In this document: piece after piece, positions 55,401 through 64,000 of the stretch | Numbering within the stretch: the first letter of the stretch is position 1 | How the letters are laid out: each line of letters opens with the position of its first letter | NCBI GenBank assembly: GCA_023014365.1 | Contig: JAEBUN010000035.1 | Location: 186,001-250,000 of the forward strand | DNA length: 64,000 nucleotides | Direction of reading: 5' to 3' | From: Lepiota brunneoincarnata | Lineage: Eukaryota; Basidiomycota; Agaricomycetes; Agaricales; Agaricaceae | Position numbers and translations under genes: made by a program | The notes under the pieces: model-generated | What the model saw: only the letters and a program-made list of their open reading frames with translations | Told to the model about the DNA's origin: nothing | Database searches by the model: none

Positions 55401-56760
55401 AACTGTCTGTCTAGTTGGAGACTAAGAGAATAACGTACCAAAACCCTAAAAACACTAGAATTGAATATATTTCTGGAGATCTGTGACAACCTCTCCCCCA
55501 CAAACTTATAAAGTTGGAATTAGCGAACCTGTTAACAAACTTCATTTTCAATCTTGTAAAGTAATCCACATTTCACCGGGTTCCCTCTGGTTCCTATGCT
55601 TCAGTTGCTGCTTCTTCTGGCAGTAATAGGCCCTCTGCCCTGACTATTGCTCGCACCTTCCCTCATCTCTCTGATCAGGAGATTGAGTACATGGTTTCTG
55701 CTTTGCAGCACCCTCCTCCCCCTCCCAAGGCTACCTCCCCCTCCCATCTTACCAGGGCAGGTAAGCTGATTGCTGGTACACTTATACCTCCAGCCCCATC
55801 CCATCCTCCCCTTAGGTCCACTACCAGAGGGCCAACTCACAGACAGCTCCTGGCTGCCTTTGAGTATACTCAGGCTAAGCCTTCTACCATTGCAGACATT
55901 GTCCTGGTGATATTGGGGTCTCACACATGTCTCTTCCCAACTCCATGTCTCATCTGCTACATGGTCCTCCTATCATGGCCCTGAAGGCTCAGTGGCCACC
56001 ATCTCTCTTGCTACAACTGGGGTTCCTGCCCAGCTTGACATTGATACTGTAGCACAGTTCCTTTCCTATGTCCCATCCATTACCAAGGCTCTGAGTATAT
56101 GCCTCCCCCACTCCAGGTCTTATCTGAAGCTGGTTGATATTCCCTGTACTGAGGGCCCTGCCTCTTATCCTGCCATCCATGATGCAGTTACTACTGCCTT
56201 TGCAACATGTCCCTTGGCTTCCCACCTCCAGCTTGTTGGCCCCCCCTGTCCAGTGCATAACTCCCACTCTGCAGACTCTGCTACAGTCTGGTTTGAGATC
56301 TGAGATTCTCAGGCTGGGTCAAATGCAGCTGCTGTCAACTTCCAAAGTATATTTACTGGAGATACTCTCTGCCATATTCAATGTGCCCAAGCTCATCCTG
56401 GTGTGCCTCAGTACAACTGTTGCTGGGCCTGGGGCCACTCTGGTAAAGTCTGCTGCAAGGAAGCAGCTGCTTGTCCCCAGTGCATGGGCCCCCACCAGGA
56501 GTCTAACCACTGTGCGGTTGCACAGTGCTGTCAACCTAGACCCAAGGCCTCCCCTCCTGTCCTTGGTACCCCCAGGGATCAAGTGCTGCAACTGCAGTGG
56601 TGCTCATGCTGCTAATGACTGACACTGCCCCTTCTGGCATAACTGGTTCAACCCAGACTGGATCTCTAGATGCATTGCCCACCAGGCTTCCAGGGCTCAG
56701 GCAGCTAGTGCTGCAGTAGCCCTTTCCTCTACTACTGGCCCCAGGTAGGCCCCCACAATT
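52425..56760 (+). pseudogene. LINE ORF1
   Basis: ATG at 52425 (next at 52431). One frame to 53711 with stops at about 52755 and 53178; after removal of Solo-6 (53712-55579) the same frame continues at 55580. The N-terminal two thirds are Pro/Ser/Leu-rich. A more structured part follows (SALTIARTFPHLSDQEIEYM near 55665). After frame changes near 55980 and 56300 come three knuckle-like units (CCWAWGHSGKVCC, CPQCMGPHQESNHC, CCNCSGAHAAND) at 56410-56620. It would coat LINE RNA. Confidence 0.75.
53712..55575 (+). mobile_element. Solo-6, copy 2 (LTR-like unit)
   Basis: 1,864 bp, TGTTGCACCA ... ACATTTCA, flanked by CCGG on both sides (53708-53711 and 55576-55579). TATA box GATATAAATAG near 54469 and AATAAA near 54567 give this orientation as forward. 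Excision restores the LINE ORF1 frame exactly. The ~129-bp tandem repeat is at about 54975-55285. Confidence 0.7.
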
Positions 56761-56840
56761 CCTTCCCCTGCACCCCCTGCCTCTCCTGCTGCTGGTAGTA
56801 CAGTAGATATGGAGACTGAACCTGTTGCCCCTTCTTTTCT

Positions 56841-59800
56841 ATGATTGGTGCAACTCCTATAGTTCCCTCAGTCTTTGACCAAGCCTTCCTCCCCTCCCCC
56901 TCCCCTCTGGCCTCTCTCCCTTCCCCTACTAGACTGACTTCTCTCCCTTTTCCCCCTGCTACCAACTCTTCTATGGTTGTACCAGGGACCTCTCCAACCT
57001 CCTCCCAGCATTGTACCCAGCTTGCTTCTCTCAATGTCTGGTGCCAAAATGTAAGCTGCAACTACAATTATGTTGCTGATGTTCTTGAACAGAAGAGGGA
57101 TTCTGTGGATGTTCTATTTCTTCTGGAGCTCCCCTGGCATATTGTCAGGAGTGCTCCCTCTACTGCCAATCTGGATGGCACTCCTGTTGTAGGCCCTCCT
57201 ATTCACCCTGACTGGGTACTGGTATACAGAGACCCACACTCCCTGGCAGAGGAGTCTCACCAACATCCAAGGGCCTTAGCCTATGTGCACAAACAACTCT
57301 CCTCTTGGCACCCTACTCTTAGGAGGGACCTTGTGGACCATTGGGACATTGTCCTTCTTTCTCTCTCCCCTCCCTCCTCATCCCCTCTCCACATCCTGGG
57401 TGTGTACTCAGATGACCAGGCCATAGCACTGTCCTTCCTAGAGGACTGCATGGGCATTATCCCCCAGTGTTTTTTCATGGGTGGGGACTTCAATGTATGA
57501 TCTGCTGACTGGGATCCCAACTTTGACTCTGTACCCTGGCTAGCCACCCAACTGGAGGAGTTTGCCTTTGATCTGGGCTTGGCCAGATCCTTTCCTCTTT
57601 TCCCTGGCCCTACCCACTTCCCCAGGGATCGCACAAAGTCCCCCTCAGTCATTGATCTAGCCTTTGTCCCATTTGAGGTGGCTGGCTCACTCAGGCATAA
57701 CATTCATCCCATGGGACATCATCTTGCTGATCATGCTGCCTTGGCCCTTCTCTTCCCATTTCTCCTGCATCTATTGAGGTTATTAAACACTCCATTAAGT
57801 GGGACTCTGAGGAGGAGACTGCCTTCATCAGTGATATTTCTACTGCCTGCTCACTTCTGGTCCCCCCCCAGCCTGGTATTGAGAGTGAGGTTGACAGAGT
57901 GGCTGATGCAATTGGGTCAATCTTTGAACAGGCCTGGGCCACTCACTCCAAGTTATCCTTCATCACCCATTGCTCCAAACGCTGGTGGATAGATGATTGT
58001 ACACTCACTCTCCACTCTTACCTGGCTACCAAGAGTGATGATGATCACAAGTCCTTCCATCAGTGCACTCAGGAGGCCAGGTACATATACTTTGATGCTT
58101 GTATCCATAAAATTGCTACCACCAACTTGCACCCATGGGAATCTCATGCACTGGACAGGCCCTTGCTCTCTGCCTCCCTGTGAGTCAATGACTTACCAAG
58201 GCCACCCCCTCCATTCCTTGGATGATCTCTTCCCCTCCCTCCATGCAGCTTTCAACTCAGCTGAGGGCAGACAGGTTGACTTGTTACCTCTTTCTGTTCT
58301 CTGGGACAGAGACTTGTTGTCTTGGGCCCCATTTGCCATTCCTGAACTCCATGAGGCTTTGGAGGGCTGCTCCAACCACTCTGCACCAGGTCCTGACTAT
58401 ATCACATGGAAGCATTTGAAGCTCTTGGTCTTCTGTCCCAGGATTGAAGGTCTCTTCTTAGCTCTAACTAATGCCTGCATCTCTGAGGGAAGGTGGCCCG
58501 AGTATTTCAAGGGCTCTTACTCAGTGGTTATTCCCAAGCCTGGGAAGGACAACTACTCCACTCCCAAGTCTTTCCACCCAATTGCCCTCCTTAATACCCT
58601 AGGAAAGCTTATTGAGAAGATGATTGCCTGCCACATGCAGTTTGATGCTGTGTCTAATAGAATCTTCCACTCCAACCAACTGGGAGGCATCATCCAGAGG
58701 TCCACTGAAGATGCTGGTCTCTTCCTCACCCATGTAGTTTGTGCTGGCTGGGCCAAGGGCCTTGTCTCCAGTGTACTGGCATTTGACATTGCCCAGTTCT
58801 TCCCTCCATCAACCATGAGGTTCTACTGGAAATCCTTTGACTTATGGGCTTTTCTGCTTCCCTTGTCTCCTTCTTCCAGTCTTATTTGGTGGGACACTGC
58901 ACATGCTTTGTATGGGGCTCTGCTGAATCTGAGTGGTATCCTTCTAGTGTGGGTGTAGGCCAGGGCTCTGCACTCTCTCCTGTCCTCTTTGCCCTTATTG
59001 TGGCTCCCATCCTCCATCTCTTTGATCATCATTCCTCCATGGACCACATTAATGCTACAGCTCTTTCTTTTGTGAATGATGGCCTTCTTATTGTGCAGCA
59101 CAAGGACTGGGCTGACAACTTGGCTGTTCTCTGCCAGGCTTATGCAGTCATTCACTCCTTGATGGACTCCCTTGGCTTGGTTCTGGAGCACTCCAAAACA
59201 GAGGCATTCCACTTTGCCTGCTACCACAATGATGTGGCTCCTCCTTTAGACCTTGGATTTGCTTCCTTCTCAGGTGACACTCTTCTGACTGCCAAACCAG
59301 TCTGGCAATACCTGGGCTTCTGGTTTGACCAGCAGCTGTCCTTCAATGCCCATGTACAGTTTTATTCTACCAAGGCCCTTACTACTGTGCATGCTATGGG
59401 GATGCTTGGCAACTCTGCCTGGGACCTCACTGCAGACCAGAAGCATCTTCTCTATCATTTATGTGTAGTCCCCATCATGACTTATGGCTCTTCCTTATGG
59501 TTCTTCCATGGTGCCTGAGTGAAGGGCCGACACCATCATTGCCTCCTCCTCTTGATCCCAGTTCTCTCCCTTAGTTTGCATTTCTACCCACTCTCTCCTT
59601 CCCAATTCTGGGCTGTGCACATCAGCCTCAGTTGCTATCACCCTCTCTTCTTCCTCTATTTTTAGTGTATCTCTCTCCCCTGGTCAGGGCTGATGATCCT
59701 GTGCTGTCTTATTTGCCTTGCACTCTGGTTTATGTATTTCTTTCTCTCTTGTTGATAATGCTTCAGATATTACTGTCCTTATCTCTTCTTCTTCTTTTCC

Positions 59801-60416
59801 TTCTTGTAAAACCATCCTTGATCCCTCCCCCCACTCTGGACAGGCTCACTCTCTGGTGGTCATTAAAGCCTTATTCCCCCGGCTGGCAGCTTTTCCCTTC
59901 TGGACAGTCAAGTTTGTCTCTATCCCCTCCACATGGCAGCTCCCTGCCTTGGCTTCAGTCACTCATGAGGCCAAATCTGCATGCTTCCCTGCTTCTGTAG
60001 CTTCTCCAACCACACTGGACTTCCTGCAGGCTCAGGCTTCTCTTACTGCATCTGCTGAGTGGCAGAAGGACTTTGCAGCCTTATCCAAATACTGTGGCTC
60101 CCAATTTCTCACCATCTTTGATAAAAGCAACAAGCCCCTTGCCCCATCATCCCTACACCATGGAACTTGGCTCATCTTAACCACCAAGGACCCACCATCT
60201 CTCAACGCTTGCCTCACCCACTGTATTACCAGCCATGCCCCTATTGGGGAATACCACCAGCAGTTCTTCCCTGATGAACCAGTCCAATGCCAATGTGGTG
60301 AACTCCTGGAGACCTGGGACCACAGCCTCTATGACTGCCCCTACTTCTCAAGGACAAAGTCCAACCTTCAGCACAATACTTCTCTGCTGCTCTCTGACTT
60401 AGTTCAATTTCTCTGA
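56841..60416 (+). pseudogene. LINE ORF2 (endonuclease, RT, RNase H remnant)
   Basis: Endonuclease of the APE type from about 57000 (ASLNVWCQNVS) with MGGDFNV near 57478-57497 and the SVIDLAF / HHLADHAALAL motifs near 57650-57745. RT from about 58200, with KGSYSVVIPKPGKD near 58510, HPIALLNTLGKLIEKMI near 58575, SVGVGQGSALSPVLFALIV near 58955 and the catalytic box FVND at 59069-59080, where the second Asp pair is changed. The degraded RNase H region is near 59760-59880. The C-terminal zinc-like CQCGELLETWDHSLYDC is near 60290-60340. Stops or shifts near 57498, 57770, 58800, 58957 and 59516. Confidence 0.8.
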
Positions 60417-60665
60417 GACAACCCAGCTGCCTTTGCCTTTCCTCCAAAGCCTACTGCTTCCCAAGGGATTCCTGCCTCCAGAGTGAGCCAACCACCCTCT
60501 TCTCCCTCTCTGTCACCTTCCTCCCCTCCCTTTGCAGCCATACATAGTTTATCACATAGGGCCTCCAGCCCCATCTCTTTAGCTAATCCAATGTAGTAGA
60601 TACTCATTGGCATGGACTGCTAACAGGCCCTGCATAATAAATTGTTGATTTAAAAAAAAAAAAAA

Positions 60666-62563
60666 GAAGTACTTTGCAGTCTGCTGTGTTGAGGAGTCAG
60701 TACCTGAGCTTGAGCTTATCAAATGGGTTCATACTTGTTGGAGTTCAATGTATCACCTTGAACAGTTTCTTCTCCTAAAGAAGGTATGTTCCTTCTCAGA
60801 TTAGTTTTGAATACTGGACTAATTTTTAAATAGGGAGTTTGGAAGTTCATTAAGAATGCAGATGACTCTGGAGTTGTTCCTAAATTGAAAGGCAAGACAT
60901 ATCTTGACTATCATTTGGTTGAGGAGGAGTGGAAGCTTCTTAAACTTATGAAAGATGTTCTAGCTGTGAGTATTGTCTACACTACTCACATAACAGCCTA
61001 TTAATTTCCACTAGGTTCCTGCTAGTGTCCAATCAACATTTTCATCTGCGACCCATTTATCTATTACTCATGCTCTTCCTAAGCTTGAGGATGTGATTGA
61101 AAAATGGAAGCAGTTTAAACTTCACTCACAATATGCACCAGTCAAGGATGGTATTCAGGCAAGAATAGATAAGCCCACAAAATGGCATACAACCTGTAAG
61201 GGCAACCTGGTCACCATGTTGCATTGGCTGAGCAGGGAGAAACCTTAGAGAATTGAGTAAGGTGTCTCCAAGCTTGCCTACACTACTTATACTACCTGCC
61301 AGTAATGTCCAAGTTGAGTAATCTACTCTACATAAATGGCCATGAGGTGTCAGGGATGCCTAAAGCAAGTATAGTCAGAGATGGGCTTGGGATAGGGTTG
61401 TGCATGCCAGTGAGGGTTCACATCTGCAGCGGAGGAGTGTAGGAGGGAATTCCAAGTACTAGGGTGCTGGGGGACAGATTTCTGGGCCCAGGGAGGCTAT
61501 AAATCAGAATTCCAGATGCAAGAGGGCTGAAAGTCAGATTTCTGAGCATAGGGAGGCTGGGAATTGGATTTCCAAATGCAAAGGGGCTGGGGATCGCATT
61601 TCTGAATGCAGGGAGTCTGGGGATCAGAATTCTGAATCTGAGGTTGTGAGCAATGACCCAGAGTTCCCCTTACACAACCCTTGTTGACACAGATGCTTAT
61701 TTTATTCCACTTGGCATGATTTTATTTGTTTGCTATTTCTTGGTGCTAATGATTCACTAGTGCTGGATCCAAGCTGCAAAATGGAGTATTTTGAAGAAAA
61801 GTGGACTTTTTCTGACTCTGAAATGGCAAAAACTCGATTTTGAGAGGTGGTATGTAATAGTGGTCAAGTTATCTTAAGGTTTTTATTGATCCAAGCTTAG
61901 TTTAAGAAGACATATTACAAAGAACCCAAAACTCAGTCTCAGGCCTTATCAGATATTTCTGTCAAAGTGGGAACTTCTGTGTGGGCTCAGGCAATGCACT
62001 AATGATTATCTCAGGCCTCTTCATTTACTCAAGATATATTTCAAGAATTAGATGAGTACTTAGGTGCTGGCATTGAACCAGTAGAGGATGTTATAGCCTG
62101 GTGGGGTGTAAGTTTTTTTTATATACCACCCTTGATTATTTTTTTGATTTTGCATTTAGATCAACCATAACAAGTACCCAACTCTAGAGGCTATAGCTAG
62201 AGATTATTTAGCTATTGCAGGATCCTCAGTATCCTCTGAAAGGGCTTTTTCTAGTGGCAAGCACACTGATACCCTTCCCCACAATTCACTTGAAGGTTCC
62301 ACTTTTACAGCTCTTCAAATCACAAAGGATGGTTATAAAACTGGAATTCTAGATGGAAAAATGGATGCAAAAGAGTGGGAGCCAAAAGAATGGATCTTTG
62401 ACTAGTTGATCATCAATATACATATTGTTTCTGGCATATTACAAAAAGGTTCCAGTTTGAACCCAAACTGAACCTACTGAACTGAGTTCAAGAGGTTCAG
62501 TTCAGGTTTGGGTTCAGGCTAAGGAGGTGCTGAACTGAACTGAACTGAACTTTGGCACCCCTA
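60666..62563 (+). pseudogene. hAT transposase remnant
   Basis: Cut-and-paste DNA transposon. Coding pieces are separated by introns with good signals, e.g. GTATGT near 60784 to AAATAG near 60832, and GTGAGT near 60967 to CACTAG near 61014. Readable parts: GVWKFIKNADDSGVVPKLKG; KLEDVIEKWKQFKLHSQYAP near 61083; and the C-terminal hAT dimerisation motif PTLEAIARDYLAIAGSSVSS, then ERAFSSG, near 62178-62260. The right end reads GGCACCCCTA at 62563, with TTCTCAAG (62564-62571) a candidate half of an 8-bp duplication. The left end is lost at the LINE. A minisatellite lies inside. Confidence 0.75.
61447..61640 (+). repeat. 30-bp minisatellite within hAT
   Basis: About six and a half tandem units of 30 bp, alternating GAATTCCAGATGCAAGAGGG-like and GATTTCTGAGCATAGGGAGG-like forms. 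Noncoding; it interrupts the transposase. Confidence 0.8.
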
Positions 62564-62583
62564 TTCTCAAGGGGGGGGACCCA

Positions 62584-63075
62584 TGTCATTGTGGAATCAG
62601 CCTTACATCTCAAGAGATTGCCTGGTTTGAAGATGTTGGATATGTCATGAGTGGGTGTCACCACAGGAGAATGAATGCTGTCCGTACGTGGAGCAAGAAA
62701 CAGGTGATCAGCACAGAGGAGATGTTACCATTTTCCCTCTCATGTGCCTGCCCGTCTATTTTCACTTATCACATGTCACTGCCTGTAGTCAGCGCCCAGT
62801 TATATTTACTTATCACATGCCACTGCCCATCTATAGTTAGTTCTTCTTTGGCTTGTGATTCTCACCTATTCACATGTGATTCTTTCCTTTATCACATGCC
62901 AGTCGAACCCAGTAGTATATATAGACCTAAGCATTACTTGTAATCCTTAGCTTTGTCTTGTTATACACCGTATTTGTTCCTGATCTTTGGCATTGCCTTA
63001 GACTTGCTTGCACTACTCAATGGTTAACTTGTTGTTAATCGCATTGAGCCTTGCAGACGCCTAACCAGTGTAACA
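62584..63075 (+). repeat. LTR-7, 3' LTR remnant
   Basis: 492 bp, TGTCATTGTGG ... CAGTGTAACA. It is preceded by a polypurine tract (AAGGGGGGGGACC, 62570-62582), which marks it as a 3' LTR of an element whose internal part is absent; the hAT lies just upstream of the tract. TATA-like TATATATAG near 62913. Right flank GGAGA. Confidence 0.65.
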
Positions 63076-63608
63076 GGAGAAATGTGGGTATCTCAAAGTT
63101 GCAGAGGGAAGAGGGGAAGAGGAGGGAGACAATTCTAAGGGAGGAATCCAGCAAAGTTGCAAATGAGAAACCAAAGGTCAGTGCAACCCAATTTCCAGGT
63201 CCTTCAAAAGAATAGATGGGGTTTATTAAATGCCTGCACTTGGCTTCTGTACTCTCACTTCGCTTCAATCTGACATTTGCTGCCTCCATGCTGCCCCATC
63301 TAGCTCGGCCCTTGGACCTACGTAACTCCAGTATTAAACACCCTTCCCCCCAATATTAACACATGCGTAATGCACTGGGTGCATGATCAAAAAATACCCT
63401 CGCGTCGTTCATCAAGTAATATATATTGGTTTATCAACCCGTATCAGGATATACCCTTTGAGCTCGAACCCATGGTCTAGATGTGTGTTCTCATAAGCCC
63501 ACTTATGCCCCCTCAATCTTATTACACAGGCAAAAAGAATGGAGGTATATAAAACCACCCTCAGTTCTTAAATCTACAATCCAAAGTTGACTAGACGTCG
63601 CTCCGTCA
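63076..63608. other. Intergenic region and promoter of edge gene
   Basis: No coding frame is supported. Purine-rich near 63080-63150. From about 63290 CpG dinucleotides return to normal frequency, marking the end of the decayed repeat zone. TATATAAAA at 63546-63554 lies 55-63 bp before the first ATG of the following gene and is its likely TATA box. Confidence 0.5.
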
Positions 63609-64000
63609 ATGGTGGCACTTGCGCTTGCTAGATGCTACGCATTCAACACACCCTTCCTCAAAGCGGGTGGCGCATCCATCTGCATCATGTTCAAAATATC
63701 ATACGCGATATCCGCCGCTGCTATACTCGTGATATCCGCTAGCAGTCAGGGTCAGTCACCTCAAATTCAATGGGGTGGGTGGAGGGACGTACCATGATCA
63801 TACGCAGGTGAGACCTCGACAATGTCCGCACCACTATCACGATACTATCATCAATTCGTGCTGATCGGCAGATGGCAATGTAGGATTCTTACACGATAGT
63901 GAGCCCTGCAAGGCCTCGGATCAGCCTTTTGACTTCTCGCGTCGTCCATCCTCCGACTTCTGGTGTTCCGGCTACCAGTGGAAACAGAATCAGTGGTATG
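63609..64000 (+). CDS. Small secreted protein gene, 5' end
   Basis: Exon 1 ends at 63750, the intron is 63751-63871 (GTCAGT ... CGGCAG, 121 nt) and exon 2 runs from 63872 off the window. Two in-frame ATGs: 63609 and 63687. The second gives a textbook signal peptide (MFKISYAISAAAILVISASS), so it is the likelier start unless the longer form is used. The mature part begins QDGNVGFLHDSEPCKASDQP and contains cysteines and Trp/Gln-rich WKQNQWY. No family is recognised. No stops, normal CpG content and a TATA box argue for a live host gene. Incomplete at the right edge. Confidence 0.6.

Larger units (their letters stand above)
52371..60665 (+). mobile_element. Tad1-like LINE
   Basis: Non-LTR retrotransposon with ORF1 (Pro-rich, ending in zinc knuckles), ORF2 (endonuclease, RT, degraded RNase H, C-terminal cysteine-histidine motif) and a 14-base A tail at 60652-60665. 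Interrupted by Solo-6 copy 2. The left flank is Gyp-2 and the right flank is hAT, so no target duplication is visible and one side was lost. The left limit is approximate. Confidence 0.85.

Noticed and set aside
61447..61640. Regular ~30-bp repeats considered as a CRISPR array
   Set aside because: Units are contiguous and imperfect with no unique spacers, and the organism is a fungus; it is a minisatellite.
62647..62943. 98-codon frame in LTR-7
   Set aside because: Contains short direct repeats of the LTR (CTTATCACATG), no domain, single copy; no way to support coding.

Overview
This window looks like a transposon graveyard from a filamentous basidiomycete, most likely an Agaricomycete. The evidence is short GT-AG introns of about 50 nt, chromodomain Ty3/gypsy elements, a Tad1-like LINE whose ORF1 ends in zinc knuckles, an intron-bearing hAT transposase, and CpG-driven decay of old copies. 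Species cannot be read from the sequence. Almost nothing here is an intact host gene. The clearest host candidate is a short secreted-protein gene entering the right edge (63609-64000), with an unidentified insertion-split gene (locus X, 13693-15404 plus 23577-24002).

Names used below are local. Gyp-1: gag-protease on + (2343-4985) and pol on - (6126-10403), plus a second pol fragment (24843-27165). Gyp-2: a full element at 15405-23576 (386/387-bp LTRs, GGGAA target duplication), a minus-strand 5' fragment (11100-12589) and a rearranged copy (45280-52370). Gyp-3: a two-LTR element at 27166-35424 and a lone LTR at 10404-11099. Gyp-4: a full element at 36203-44853 (ATTGG duplication) and a solo LTR at 25872-26533 (TAGTA duplication). 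LTR-5: a repeat of 0.83 or 1.31 kb present in five copies. Solo-6: two 1.84-1.86 kb LTR-like units with 4-bp duplications (48831-50666 and 53712-55575). A Tad1-like LINE occupies 52371-60665, a hAT remnant 60666-62563, and a 3' LTR remnant (LTR-7) 62584-63075.

Layout from left to right: a protease fragment; LTR-5; Gyp-1 with its pol half inverted around a terminal-inverted-repeat unit; a Gyp-3 LTR; a Gyp-2 fragment; LTR-5; locus X split by full-length Gyp-2; LTR-5; Gyp-1 pol with a Gyp-4 solo LTR inside; Gyp-3; LTR-5 split by Gyp-4, which itself carries another LTR-5; Gyp-2 copy 3 with an inverted gag and a Solo-6 insert; the LINE with the second Solo-6; hAT; LTR-7; the host edge.

The most interesting content is accessory coding capacity inside the retrotransposons. 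Gyp-4 carries an antisense gene between pol and its 3' LTR, with its own TATA box, two 51-nt introns and a spliced Zn2Cys6-spaced cysteine cluster behind a long coiled coil. Gyp-2 carries a small two- to three-segment membrane ORF between its 5' LTR and gag, seen in three copies. Gyp-2 and Gyp-3 share a sense ORF after the chromodomain integrase, with tandem zinc knuckles and a SUMO-interaction-like motif. The Gyp-3 U3 carries a 119-codon acidic frame. Gyp-2, Gyp-3 and Gyp-4 each show an 11-12 nt match between the predicted 5' end of the transcript and the base just after the 5' LTR, the arrangement used for Tf1-type self-priming. All functional statements are inferred from sequence. No search or alignment program was run.
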